Shown here: positions 1 to 11,486 of the stretch, in pieces | How the letters are laid out: every line of letters starts with the position of its first letter | Numbering within the stretch: position 1 is the stretch's first letter | From: Cristatella mucedo | Lineage: Eukaryota; Bryozoa; Phylactolaemata; Cristatellidae | Reading direction: 5' to 3' | Length of the DNA: 64,000 nt | Assembly: GCA_009760855.2 (NCBI GenBank) | Contig: WPIO01000013.1 | Coordinates: forward strand, 5,852,001 to 5,916,000 | Notes under the pieces: generated by a model | Seen by the model: only the letters and a program-made list of their open reading frames with translations | What the model was told of the DNA's origin: nothing | Database searches by the model: none | Program-made: the position numbers and the translations under genes

Positions 1-1550
1 GATATTGGTGCAGCAGTTCCACTACGTATGAAGGAGCCAAGCCATGTCGGAACTTGCGGGTTGGGTCAATGTAAAAATATTTGCTCTACATCCGCTGATC
101 AACCGGGAGCAATCGAAGCTCCTACCACAAAGGTGACCCTTAAGGCTGAACCTCTGCAACTTCCTGAATAGCCTCGGAGCCTCGTGTTCATCTGGAGCAG
201 CAGAGGCTTAACGGCTTTTTCATTATCACAGCCAAGGAGGAATTGTAGTAATCTAGTCTCGACAGAAGCAGGGAGCAAGATTGATTTCTAGCAAGCCACC
301 GCGGTAGAGAGTTCCTAATCTAGACAGGGATCGGACGCACTGGCTAGCTGAGGAGGCAGTCTTCACAATGAAGCTTTCAAAATTTAGGCTGTCGTCAAAG
401 ACGACGCCCACATTCCGAGCACACCGTGACGGTCGCACATAACCAATTAGAAGAGAAAAGTCTCATTGTCCGCCCGCACGCTTGGAACGTCATGTGAATA
501 GGAGCTCGGTGTTGCCGTCGTTTAGTTTAAGGAAATTTTGCCGACATCCAGGATCGAATGTCTTCAAGATAAGCGTTCAGTTTATCCGTCACTATGGCAG
601 ATTCAGATGTTTAAAACGAGAAATACAGCTGGGGATCGTCACCAGCCTAGAAGCGATAGCCGATCCCACTGGTCCGAGTCACTCTCCCTAGAGGTGCAGT
701 ATAAATGTAGAGCACCTAAGGACCGAGAACGGACCCACAGGCGAAACTCCACAGGCGACTGCTCTGCTGGATGAGATTTTTGACCACCAGACGGCATGGA
801 TTGAACACGATCGGACAAGCATGGTTTGAACTAGAGCAGCACCTCGTCAGCCAGACTGATCGTTGTTCTCAAGCGTTCAAGTAGGATGTCGTGATCGATA
901 GTGTCGAACGAAGCTGACAGATCAAGCAGTAAAACTGCCGTCATCGTTGCTGCATAGGATGTCATTGGTGTCGCACGGAGGAGAGCGGTTTCAGTGGATT
1001 GGTGTAACTTGAATCATGACTGAAGTTTTTCTGACGACTTGTTCTATTCATCTTGTTCTACAAGAGCTGCTTAGCGACAGCTTTTTTCGAGAATCTTTGA
1101 CAACACAGGAAGAAGTGAAGCTGTGCAGCGATAGCTTGCTATCTGCCCCTCTGAATCCAATCCGGGCTTTTAAGGAGAGTCGTGTGAAGGCCGATTTGAA
1201 AAAAAAACTTTGGAACGCCCTCGTTATCCAGAAAAGCCTTAAACAGTCTGTGCTATGTGAAGGACTGAGTTTGTCGGCCAGTAAAGACCAGAGAGTCGAC
1301 GCTATTGGCTCGTCTGGAGACGAGCTCTTTTTTTACGTGACGTTATTTAGATAGTCACGTCGTACACAAAATTCTCAGAAAATTTTGCAGGGAAAGTCAC
1401 AGGTTGCGACTTAACATTTGCTTTAGTCGATGTGGCTTTACGAAGGCACGAGTGTGTGCAGTTGTTGCTGTGAAAAAGGCGGAGAACCTATCGGCCGATC
1501 CGTCAATCAACATTGACGTACTGAGAACTCTCAGAGGCAGGGCAACTTGT
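1..1550 (-). mobile_element. LINE family B fragment B1 (CR1/L2-like non-LTR retrotransposon)
   Basis: Antisense copy whose 3' end lies off the left edge of the window. The minus-strand translation at 253-438 contains ARNVGVVFDDSLNFES, typical of the reverse-transcriptase C-terminal half in CR1/L2-type elements. The stretch from 1016 to 1550 aligns base by base with the 5'-ward part of copy B7 (about 62090-62620), so it covers the region upstream of the catalytic core. Frames are broken throughout, so the copy is dead. Family identity rests on shared sequence with B3 and B7; the clade name is inferred from protein pattern. Confidence 0.8.
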
Positions 1551-1668
1551 TGCCCGACGAGAAGCTCCCCCCTCCAACTCCCCTCCCCCTCCCCGAACAA
1601 ATTTCCCGCGCCGTCAGCCGCTGGTCCGGTTGAATAATTGCTTGCAAATATTTTGAAGATAGCGATCT

Positions 1669-1675
1669 TTCTCTC

Positions 1676-1719
<44 letters not shown>

Positions 1720-1722
1720 TTC
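1669..1722. repeat. (CT)n microsatellite
   Basis: Dinucleotide CT tract with a few interruptions. The flanking 1723-2262 holds no gene, RNA or repeat that I can recognise. Confidence 0.95.
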
Positions 1723-2262
1723 ATCGTAGTTAGAACGGAATAATTATTTTAACAATCAGTTAATTTTCTTGCAATCTTGATTATGAAATATTGAAGTAAT
1801 GGTCCTCCGAAGCTCTGCGAACATTTATGAGCCTTTTGAAGGTCCACTTCCGTTTACGATCGGAGCTTAATAGACTCGCAGGGAAGGGGGTACGTTGGAT
1901 TTCGCTTTGGTTGATAGCGCCTTCTAAGTCAGTGCATGGAAAGTCATGCAATCCATGTATAGCGTATCTGTCCATCTTAATTATTTTTATGTGCATGCTA
2001 TGCCTGCACGTAGCTATGCATCTCCGTCTGGGATTCGCGAAGCGGTATCAAATAAATTGCTTGCAAGCGGGGAGATCATTGTTCATCAAAGACTGAGCGG
2101 TACTCGCTGTCCGTTCCGTGCTTTCTGCAGCAACTCACATCTCAGGCGGCGATGCACATTTGGCGACCGGAACTGACGTAGAAGCGCTGAATGGGAGAGC
2201 TTCTAGGCGCGCTCATGCTATTTAGGCGATCGCAGCAGCGACGGAAATTCCAAGACAAGGGC

Positions 2263-2264
2263 TC

Positions 2265-2295
<31 letters not shown>

Positions 2296-2306
2296 GCTGC
2301 TGCTCG
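2263..2306. repeat. (GCC)n trinucleotide tract
   Basis: Short GCC/GCT run giving poly-Ala or poly-Arg in translation. It lies just upstream of the 12-bp minisatellite; I see no coding context for it. Confidence 0.85.
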
Positions 2307-2361
2307 CAACGAGAGCCGGCATCGGCGCTGGCGACTGCGGCTCTCGGTAACTCCGCGAGCG

Positions 2362-2637
2362 AGCTCGGGCGATAGCTCGGGCGATAGCTCGGGCGATAGC
2401 TCGGGCGATAGCTCGGGCGATAGCTCGGGCGATAGCTCGGGCGATAGCTCGGGCGATAGCTCGGGCGATAGCTCGGGCGATAGCTCGGGCGATAGCTCGG
2501 GCGATAGCTCGGGCGATAGCTCGGGCGATAGCTCGGGCGATAGCTCGGGCGATAGCTCGGGCGATAGCTCGGGCGATAGCTCAGGCGATAGCTCGGGCGA
2601 TAGCTCGGGCGATAGCTCGGGCGATAGCTCGGGCGAT
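2362..2637. repeat. 12-bp minisatellite, 23 copies
   Basis: Exactly 23 head-to-tail copies of AGCTCGGGCGAT (276 bp), nearly all identical; one copy has a G to A change (TCAGGC at about 2581). Because the unit is a multiple of three, it is open in two plus frames (SSGD or ARAI) and in all minus frames (for example SPEL). This creates ORFs of about 190-220 codons that are by-products of the repeat. Near-perfect identity suggests recent expansion. Confidence 0.97.
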
Positions 2638-2639
2638 CT

Positions 2640-3461
2640 GGAGAGTCCGCCGCCGCCGGCGCGCGCGCGTGTCTCGCAGCGTGTTGCAAGGGCGAACTTG
2701 CAAGCCAAAAGAAGATCACCTCAAACTTGTCGCGCTCGCAGAGCGCTTGGCGGCGAGGCTCCAGCAGGCCGGCTGCAGCTTCCGCCGCCGCAGCCGCCGC
2801 GGCTGTTGACGGACGAGCCCAGAAGGACGCGCTGAGTGCGGGCCTCAGAACTCTGATAAGAACGCTGAGGGCCTCAGATAGTTCTGATGGTTCCAAGTAG
2901 GCTTCTCCTCGTGGCGACCGTCCATCTAAGGAATCAATCTAAAAGCCAACAATTTACCTCTTAAATAAGCTCGATGGGCTGCTTAGTAGCCGCTACCTAG
3001 CTGCTTAGTAGCGACTATTCATAATAAAAAGTTTCCAGCCGGGTCTGAAGAAGATGTCTGAGTCAATTTTTAAGAATTATCTATGACCTTGTGCCTTGTC
3101 CCAAGGTCGAGGTTGAGCTCCTCCCCATGCCAAAATCTCGGCCACGCCCGCAGCTACATTCCCAGCTTGTGAGAAAGAAGTTACTCCAGTTTATGTCTTG
3201 ATTCTTGAGTCCTCATCCGCTTGCAATGTCGTTATCGTCTGCACCTTTCTTTTACGCTGCCATCCTATTTCGCGCATCTGTAAAACGACTCTTTCGTAAG
3301 CGTCTCGGCTGCTTCCAAACCCGCTCTCCTAAAGTTTTGACCGGAAAGCCGACTGCAGCGCGTCCGCACTCGCCACGTGATCGCTACCGACGTAGCCAAA
3401 GGTGGGCTGCAACACACGACGCTCCACGAATGAATTCGTCGGACCAGCATTTACGAGCATC
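2640..3461. other. unassigned GC-rich to mixed sequence
   Basis: I see no supported gene, RNA or mobile element here. Short open frames lack recognisable domains and splice support. Confidence 0.5.
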
Positions 3462-3790
3462 GTAATGTAATGTAATGTATCTCCGTCTGTAACTCCACAA
3501 AGTCATAAAGACCACGTGGGTGTTACGCAGGAGAGTTTTGTGTAGCGCACTCACAGCCTAAGCGGCTTTCGGTACGCATTCGGTAGCCAACAGACTTCGT
3601 CTCACGCAACAAAGAGAAAGTGGGAAGCATAGCAGAGTCAGGAGAGCAGTTGAGGTAGTGAGTAGCATAGAAGTAGCAGTTCAGGACCGCTGAAAAAGAT
3701 GTGCCATAGTCGGCAGTAGGAGAGTAGCTGTCGTTGCGTAAGAATTGCGGAAGCGAGTTCCACAGTCTAGGACCTGCAGAGCTAAAGTCG
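3462..3790 (-). mobile_element. LINE family B 3' end, B2
   Basis: Antisense 3' end of family B. It begins with the terminal pentanucleotide repeat (TAATG on the plus strand, three copies) followed by TAACTCCACAAAG, as in B3 (16600), B6 (58570) and B7 (60610). It breaks off near 3790 at the phrase GACCTGCAGAGC, where GC-rich unrelated sequence begins. Heavily 5'-truncated, as is usual for LINEs. Confidence 0.85.
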
Positions 3791-3823
3791 CAGGCAATCG
3801 TCGAAGACGATCCGCAACTGGCT

Positions 3824-3868
3824 CGCGACGCGTCCGGCGTCTTCCCCGCAGACGCCGGACGCGTCGCG
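3824..3868. other. perfect 18-bp inverted repeat with 9-nt loop
   Basis: Left arm 3824-3841 and right arm 3851-3868 are exact reverse complements (CGCGACGCGTCCGGCGTC), separated by TTCCCCGCA. It can form a very stable GC-rich hairpin on either strand. There is no neighbouring gene to which it can be assigned. Confidence 0.9.
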
Positions 3869-4138
3869 TCGCCGGATGGCGATGACGTCGTCTCGCCGCC
3901 GCGGTCACGCTCAATCGGCTGCCCATAAGCAGAGGCTGCGGCGGCGTCCATTAGGAGTGGCGGCGCTCGCGGCGGCCGTCGGCGTCGCCGCCGCCGTCGC
4001 GGCGGCGACGACGGCGGGAGCAATCGACGACTGCTCGTCGGCGGCTGGCTTCCCGCGAACTCATTAGGACGCGAAGTCGCGCTCGCGACTCCGACGGCTG
4101 GACGCGGGGGCGCAGAGCTCGACGGGCTCTGCGGATCC

Positions 4139-4139
4139 A

Positions 4140-4235
<96 letters not shown>
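4139..4235. repeat. (CCG)n trinucleotide tract, about 32 copies
   Basis: Uninterrupted CCG repeat. It translates as homopolymers of Arg, Ala, Gly or Pro in different frames, so the long open frames across it are artefacts. Confidence 0.95.
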
Positions 4236-4479
4236 CTGCGAGCATCCGCCGAAGGCGGCGTTTCCGCATTGGGCGCCATTTAGTCGGCTCCGCAGCCGCC
4301 TAGGAACCGAGGCTGCACAGTAGCTGGAGCGCTCTCTCCTGAAGCGCGACCTCCGGTCGACGTTAACGCGGCCGATGCGAAGGTCAGGCGCGAACGAAAG
4401 AAGCGAACGAACAAAGGTTAGGCGCGAGTCGTGGCCGCGCTGCACGCTCGCTGACGTCGCTCGCGCGTACGCGCTCAGA

Positions 4480-4620
4480 AATAATAATAATAATAATAAT
4501 ACAAGCGATAGAGCGCCCTCAGAGAACTCAATCTCTCTCTAGGCACTTTACATTTGCTGCAAAAGAAGCACGATCGAATGGTTAGTGGTAGCCTGCTCAG
4601 TAAACAACAAAACTAAAACC
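4480..4620 (-). mobile_element. LINE family A 3' tail, A1
   Basis: Antisense terminal fragment of family A. It opens with (AAT)n, then the shared terminal block GCGCCCTCAGAGAACTCAAT and CTTTACATTTGCTGC. Only about 140 bases of the 3' end remain. Confidence 0.85.
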
Positions 4621-4840
4621 AGACTGGAACTTACCGGCAAGGAAGATCTCGGACGAGCGCGTCGCCGTCGACAGCTATCGAATCTCGATTTGCGACGACA
4701 CCGCCGCAGGAGAGCGTCGGCAGTTCGGCAGCGACCGAACCAAAGTCTCGCACGCGACGCGAAGCAAGCAGGCGGCGGCGATTCACCGTCTCCTGGCGCT
4801 GCGAAATTTCACTTCAAACGACCGACATCGTTGGGGGAGA

Positions 4841-4920
<80 letters not shown>
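4841..4920. repeat. (GGC)n trinucleotide tract, about 26 copies
   Basis: Uninterrupted GGC repeat about 600 bp from the (CCG)n tract and in the opposite base orientation. The flanking 4921-5530 is GC-rich with no supported gene. Confidence 0.95.
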
Positions 4921-5539
4921 AGAGTGTAGGCGCGAATGGCTCGAAGCACGCCCCTCGAATTTTCGGCGAAACAGCCGTCAGCCGGTGCACGACCGCCTCG
5001 CATTTTCCCAGCATTCCAGGCGAGTGTGCAAGTTTCAACCAGCACGCCTAGCAGCGGCGCCACTGTAGCGACTCTCGGGTCTTCAGCAGCGATCGCCAGG
5101 TAGCCGCACGTAGCCCAAACGGATCTAAGTCTAGGTGCTAAAGTGGGACGAGAAGTGCAGCGCGAAAGAAGAGCGCGACTGCAGCGGTGGCATCAGAAGG
5201 CGAAGTGTTCTCCCACGAGCAGAGCGCTACGCTCGTAGCGCGTGCGTGTCCACGTGCAGACGCGTGACGGACGCGGGTGAAGCTAGCGCCCTCGCAGCAC
5301 GCCAAGCGAGTAGCAAGAGCGAGCGGCACAGCGGTCAGCTAAATCAGAAGCCTCGAGCTTGAAGAAAACGACGTACGAGCCTTGGCGGCCACTACTCCCG
5401 CTTCCAGAAGCTCTAAAGGATCGCACACTGCAAGACTCAAGCCGGCGATCTGGGTCATTAAGTGGGACTACCTCACTCCAAGTCTATAAGTAGGAGCCAC
5501 CCCGACGGCAGAGTCTACAGCAACCAAGAATGCCCACAC

Positions 5540-5790
5540 TTAAATAACGAGTCCGTGTCGTTACCCATCGACCCTTTAATAAGCTAGGTAATTAGTTACT
5601 AAACGAGTCCATCACAGTTCTATAACGCTTGCACTAGGTTCTTACTTTCTAATCGCAATTACATAACGCTTGCAAAATATCATTAAATAATAAAGCATCG
5701 CAATTACAAACACTTGCTCTAAACACTCTATTATTGCTATATTTAGTAACACACGCTATTAAATATAGCAGATCATTACAAAAAGTTATG
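5540..5790. repeat. dispersed repeat R4, copy 1
   Basis: AT-rich stretch with internal near-repeats of the type CAATTACATAACGCTTGC. It resembles 49685-49800, which has CAATTCCATAATGCCTG and ACTATTACACAATGCTTG. I do not recognise the family; homology was judged by eye. Confidence 0.45.
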
Positions 5791-5793
5791 CAG

Positions 5794-6983
5794 TAGTAAT
5801 AATAATAATAATAATATTGCACTTGATAAAGCGCCCTCAGAGAACTTAATCTCTTTCTAGGCGCTTTACATTTGCTGCAAAGTGATACGCAATAGAATAG
5901 TAAGTAAAATCATGCTTGAAAAACAAACAAAATGAATAACATGGTTAGGGGTTACATGCACTGGGTCAGCATGCAAATGTGGTTAGTGGCAGCATGAACA
6001 GTGTCAGCACGCATAAGCACATCGAGGACGAATCACAAGGACCCACTAAATGCTGTCCTAAATAGGTATGTTTTTAAGTTTCTTTTAAATGTGGTCAGGT
6101 CAGGGGATGTTCTGATGCAGGTCGGGAAGGAGTTCCAGGCTGTGGGAGCATACGAGCTAAATGCACGGTCTCCAAAGGATTTAAGGTTTGTACGAGGTAT
6201 TTCTAGACTGTTGGATTCCGAAAAGCGAGTGGTACGATGCTTTGCCTGATGGGGTAGTATATCTGAAAGATAGGCTGGAGCCATAGAATGAAGAGATCTA
6301 AAAGTGAGCGACAAAACCTTGAAGTCAATCCGTTGCTTGACTGGTAACCAGTGCAGGTCGGCGAGAAGTGGAGTAATGTGGCAACTGCGACGCTCACGAC
6401 AGACAAGCCTAGCTGCAGAGTTTTGCACCAGCTGCAATCGCCTGATCGCACATGCTGGTAGGCCAGTAAGCAGTGAGTTGCAGAAGTCGAGACGGGATGT
6501 CACGAATGCATGGACCAACTTGGACGTGGTATCCTTATCTAAACAAGCCCTAATTTTAGCAATGTTATGAAGCTGAAAATAGGCAGATTTGACTGTGGAG
6601 CTGATGTGGTCGTCTAACGAGAGGTCGCTTTGGAATATGACACCTAGATTTCGAGCTGATGCAACTGGAGATATGCTGGCAGAGCCAATTTTAAAAGTCA
6701 GCCTTTCCAATTTCTGAATAACACTAGGTTTGCCCATAACTAGTAAGTTAGTTTTATCATCGTTTAGTTTTAGAAAATTTTCTGCCATCCATGATCAGAT
6801 GTCATCAATGCATGCAGCAAGTGAGTTGAGAGAATTTGAGGTGATCGAAGGCTGGGAGGGATCAAAGCAAAGGTACAACTGAGTGTCATCCGCATAGAAG
6901 TGAAAGCCTAGATTGTGCTTGGCAATCACATCAGCGAGAGGGAGAGTATAAACGGTGAAAAGGACCGGACCTAGCACAGAGTA
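5794..6983 (-). mobile_element. LINE family A, copy A2 (best-preserved RT region)
   Basis: Antisense copy starting with the (AAT)n tail at 5794 and the family-A 3' block, and extending into the reverse transcriptase. Truncated at its 5' end just before the catalytic motif (SVLGPVLFTVY on the minus strand). The 3' UTR to RT layout matches A3, A5 and A6. This is the cleanest family-A copy in the window and serves as reference for the others. Confidence 0.9.
6033..6977 (-). pseudogene. reverse transcriptase C-terminal part of LINE A2, one in-frame stop
   Basis: Minus-strand reading frame of about 314 codons from LGPVLFTVYTLPLAD to the C-terminus. It holds the catalytic FHFYADDTQLYL motif, then ARNLGVIFQSDLSLDDHI, the thumb region and the HWLPVKQRIDFKVL and WNSFPTCIR blocks typical of CR1/L2 elements. 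The frame is interrupted once, by TGA at 6795-6797, between IDDI and SWMAENF. A single C to T change from CGA would produce it. The endonuclease and N-terminal RT are missing. In an intact element this enzyme copies LINE RNA at a nicked target; this copy cannot. Confidence 0.88.
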
Positions 6984-7024
6984 CTACAAAGAACCATGGC
7001 CTTGACAGAAAGTTTTTTTCAAAG

Positions 7025-7330
7025 AGTCGTCTTGACAGCGGATCTTGACAGCTGCGTGCGCTCTCTGCACTGCGATCCCTTTGAAATTTTAGAGCCAATC
7101 CATTTCTTGCCTGGCTATACATCATTTGACCATCCAGAAACGGATGCGTACGCAGTACTTGATCGGCGAATTGAGTACACTGTAATTGCATTGCATTCGA
7201 ATGAGAGGCGTATTCCTTTTTCTTTTCGCTCGACAGCAGCCATGCCAGCTTCTTCCGGCGCCTCGACGGCGACTCGTTGCTGCTGACGCGACAATGAGAC
7301 ATTGCTGCAGCAGCTTAGTGAGCAAGTAAT
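7025..7330. repeat. dispersed repeat R3, copy 1
   Basis: Shares scattered blocks with 49880-50200 in the same orientation, including GCGAATTGAGTACA followed by TTGCATTGCA, and ACATTGCTGC near the right end. Origin unknown; it directly follows the truncated 5' end of LINE A2. Confidence 0.5.
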
Positions 7331-8934
7331 TAATCTTCATCTTCCAGAAACGGAGCGGAACTTTTTAGAGATCTAATAAGATTTTTCTTTTTTCAAATTT
7401 TTCCAGTCACACTTGACGAGCTGAAAACTAGCAGGCCGCGTCTACATGCCAACGCGTATGAAGTACAATTGACATAACTATCACTTAGCATGACATTTTA
7501 AAAGTTTTAAGCCTTAGCTTATGATGAATCCTGCTCCTTATGATTATGATGCAGGATCAACTTGTAATCTCTGGCAAATATAACTACCTGGCCTATTAAG
7601 CCCTCTGGCGCTTCAGAAACATTAAGGCAGCGAAAATTAGATGAACACAGGCTTTTTTGCTTCTGCTTATTTAACTCGTTTTGTCTTTTAGCTTATACAT
7701 TTTAGTTTGTCATTTGAAAAAAAATCAGCCGTTTTTATTAAGAAAACATCAGCAAGAAAATTATGAGAACTTAGAGAGCAGTCAGTCAGTAGTAAACGGG
7801 CGGTTATTTCTCCAGCAGAGAGACGGCGTTTCTTTTGAGCAGTAATGTGAAATCTAACTCTACTAATGACCCGAGCACTCCCAAAATACACATATAGAGC
7901 ATAAGTAATACAAGCATATCAAAGTTCTTAAAGAGACGCGTGACTTAATACAATCGCTGATGCACCTGCTTACCGGACCCATGCTAAATGTTCGTTTACC
8001 AATATCGTTTTTGTAACGCACACAAAATAAGCAAACATCAGAGAAAATAGTTTCCATTAAAAAGATCTCTTTTAGCGGATGATTGCGAGGAGGACAGTCG
8101 AGAATGGCTGGCTTGAAATCCCGTTCGATTAAAAGGCAACTCTCGCGGCAAAGGGCCGGAAGCCGACGATTGACCTCGGTTCGGCCAGTCTCCCAGAATC
8201 CTCGGTCTGAAGGCCTGCGATAACCCGAAAACTCGGAAGGCGCCTATTTACGGGCAGGGCGCACCCCACCTCCAGAGAGGCGGAGAGCTCCTGATCCGTT
8301 TTGCCTCCACCCTGTGGTGCGGCAAGACGGAATCTTGGAGGCACTCTGATGCTCTCTGTTAGACGAAGTGGCGTGCGGTCACTGTCAGAAGAAATGGCTT
8401 CGCCTGCTGCTGCTGCCTTCGCAGACGTTACGATTAAGGCTCTCCGCTTCTCCAATGGGGGGGGGGGGTCAAGGTCTGCCTCTCCTGTCAGCGTTTCGGA
8501 AGTGGCACGCGAGCGCCAACGCCAGTCTGCTTTGTCTATGCACGAGGCAGTTTTGACCGCACTTTGCAGACGGCGCTTGGTCGCGGGCCGAGAAGCTCGT
8601 ATGAAATCGGCAGCAGCGGCGCTTACGTAGGCTCGCATGCGCAGTAGCACGATCTTCGGCTCGCCCGAGCGCTCGTCCAGGGAGCAGCATTGCGAGGTGC
8701 GCGAAGTGGGTGCGACGTGCGCGGGCCCGGAGCGGCGCCCGAGAGCTAGATCTCATTTCCGCCAGCTCCATCGTCGACCACTCAATCATCGTCGTCGTCA
8801 TCGCCGTCGTTTGGCTCGCGTAGTGATACACGACCAGCTTCGACTGACGGGCGCCTCCGTGCTCGAGCATGCGTGCAGCAGTCTGGGTCGCCGTACAGCG
8901 AGCAGCGGGGAATGGTGTGTAATAAAGATTAGCC
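7331..8934. other. unassigned: AT-rich then GC-rich
   Basis: 7331-8090 is AT-rich and 8091-8934 GC-rich. I find no domain, splice-supported exon, RNA gene or repeat match. An open minus frame at 8129-8650 (173 codons) has no recognisable feature. Confidence 0.5.
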
Positions 8935-9068
8935 GCTTGGACAGCCTCGTTTATGTGGCGCCAGATGAGTCTTCGCGGCTATCGCCCACTGCAGGACTAG
9001 AACCCGCGACCTCGGGGTGAAGAAGCGAGAGCACCATGGCCCCTTGGCATAGACACCCAGGGGCTGAT
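8935..9068 (-). mobile_element. tRNA-derived SINE S1, diverged copy
   Basis: Antisense. The minus strand reads GGGGCCATGGTGCTC, then the B-box-like GGGTTCTAGTCCTGCAGTGG and GGCGATAGCCGCGAAG, matching S1 copies at 47612 and 49168. It abuts the GGAGCA hexanucleotide tract, which occupies the 5' side of the SINE. Confidence 0.7.
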
Positions 9069-9306
<238 letters not shown>

Positions 9307-9394
9307 GCGGCATCGGGCCGGCCGCGGGCGAGTAGAGTCACCTACGCGATTGGGAAAGGTGGTGGGGCAGCGACTCACGCACGCTCGTCGAGTA

Positions 9395-9505
9395 GCGAGC
9401 GTTCTTTAAATAACGCTTCCTTTGCAGCAAAATGTACGGTGCCTAGAAAGAGATTAAGCTCTCTGAGGGTGCTATAAAATGCATTGTTGTTATAACATTC
9501 GGCCG
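9395..9505 (+). mobile_element. LINE family A 3' tail in sense orientation
   Basis: Contains CTTTGCAGCAAAATGTACGG, CCTAGAAAGAGATTAAGCTC and GGGTGCTATAAAATGCATTG followed by a degenerate TTG tail. Only the terminal 110 bases remain. Confidence 0.75.
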
Positions 9506-10802
9506 CGTAGACAAGCTCCGAGTGATGAACACTGTTTCGCGCACGGACGAAAGAGCGACTGAGTCGAATCGCCCTTGAGAGCCGAACCCGGGATTTCGGC
9601 AAAAGTGGAAGCTAGACTCATTCTGAATCGTATCTGGCTGCTTTAGTCAGAATAACCCGCCAAACGGCAGATATTTTCGGCTACTACTCAGCCAAACTGA
9701 TGCCCGCCGCTTGTAACTTCTTCGCGAAGTAGGCAGAAATTACCCAGACGTAATTTTCCAACGCACATCAATCCACTCTGTGCTGAAGAAAACTCGCTGA
9801 AAGCCACCGGGGACGCCGTTTTTTCTCTAGAATTCGCTTCTCCAAAAAATTGCACTCAGTGGTGTACAGGTGTGCCAGGAAGTCGCCCGGGCATTATTTC
9901 CCATTTTAAGAGCTAGAGGCTCCTTCGTCACGTTAGCAGAGCCGCAAAGCTTAGAACCGCCGAGCACCGCCGACACGCGCCGCTGTCCGCCATGCTTGGG
10001 AGCACCTTCCTTCTCCAGGACTACTTGCAACTCTACCCTTTCATTCAGGGACATAACTCGACTGGCTTGTAGCGGTCTGGACGCGTCTGCTCCGCCCAAC
10101 ATGCGCCGCACATACTGCCGCAATGCGTAATTTCGTTTAGGCGGCTTTTTTTCGGGAGCCGGCGGAGTTTTCGTACCGGACGAGGCGGTACCGCAGGTCT
10201 CGCGTTGTTTGAATCTCATTCTCAGTGCCACTTGTCAAGTATGCACGCGTGGGTTTGTGAGCGCGTGTCTATTTACGGCGGTCTGATTTTGGCATGTCTT
10301 CGCAGTCGCGGGCGCTAGAAGACCGACCATACAGACAGCACGGCTGCGTATTGCCAATCGCAGCGCGTCTCGCCGTAGCCGCTGGCCGTGCAAGCCAACC
10401 CTACATCCCGGAGAGTAGGCAAGTGCGTTAATGAGCTCGCAGTTGTACGGCGGTAGTCTTTGCCGGAAGAGGCTGGCGCCTAGGTGTGTCCAGAGACCGC
10501 AAACTTACATTAAATGAGGCAATCAATTTCACCATAAAATGAAGTATTCATTGCATGCAAAATTGTGCTTATGTGCTTATATGCATATTTCTAGGTAGGG
10601 ATGCGTACATTGACAGGATTTCAAAGGAAAAGTGACTCAAAGTTTAAGAACAACAGATTTACGATTTAAACGGGTTAGCTGGAAAACGGTGTTTAATTGG
10701 GAGCTATGGTTAAGCAGTTGTGCGCTACTGCTGGTGCTAGGCAGGCCTAGGTGTGGCCCTCTAAATGGCTTTAGAATCTACCGCTCTACGCACGGACTTG
10801 TA
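9506..10802. other. unassigned
   Basis: Nothing supportable. An open minus frame at 9827-10231 (134 codons) has no recognisable domain. Confidence 0.5.
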
Positions 10803-11486
10803 ACAATAATAATAATAATAATAATGCACTTGATAAAGCGCCCTCAGAGAACTCAATCTCTCTCTAGGCGCTTTACATTTGCTGCAAAGGGAAATGCAAT
10901 TGAATGGTGAGTAAAATCATGCTTGATAAACAAACAAAATGAATAACATGGTTAGGGGTGACATGCACAGGGTCAGCATGCAAATGTGGTTAGTGGCAGC
11001 ATGCACAGTGTCAGCACGCATAAGCACATCAAGGACGAACCACAGGGACCCACTAAATTCTGTCCTAAATAGGTGTGTTTTTAAAATCTTTTTAAATGTG
11101 GTCAGGTCAGGGGATGTTCTGACGCAGGTCGGGAGGGAGTTCCAGGCTTTGGGAGCATACGAACTATATGCAAGGTCTCCAAAAGATTTGAGGTTTGTAC
11201 GGGGTATTTGTAGACTGTTGGATTCCGAAAAGTGGGTGGTACGGTGCTTGGCCTGATGGGAGAGTATATCTGAGAGATAGGCTGGAGCCAAAGAATGAAG
11301 TGACCTAAAAGTGAGCGACAAAACCTTGAAGTCAATCCGTTGCTTGACTGGTAGCCAGTGCAGGTCGGCGAGAAGTGGAGTAATGTGGCAACTGCGACGC
11401 TCACGACAGACAAGCCTAGCTGCAGAGTTTTTGCACCAGCTGTAATCGCCTGATCACACATGCCGGTAGGCCAGCGAGCAGTGAGT
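10803..11486 (-). mobile_element. LINE family A, copy A3
   Basis: Antisense, from the (AAT)n tail at 10803 through the 3' UTR to the RT C-terminal region (minus-strand SLTFRSLHSLAPAYLSDI). A run of five T at about 11428 replaces the four found in A2 and shifts the frame at VQ/NSAARLV; copy A5 has the same extra base. Breaks off at 11486 against an inverted copy, A4. Confidence 0.88.

Noticed and set aside
2362-2637. CRISPR-like array
   Set aside because: Contiguous 12-bp units with no spacers, in a eukaryotic genome.
2142-2896. Repeat-protein candidates (SPEL, SSGD, RPSY repeats)
   Set aside because: All frames are open because the 12-bp unit is a multiple of three; no start context, promoter or partner exon.
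3523-4445. Minus-strand frames of 164-248 codons with poly-Arg or poly-Gly
   Set aside because: Driven by the CCG tract and fused to LINE B2 sequence at one end.
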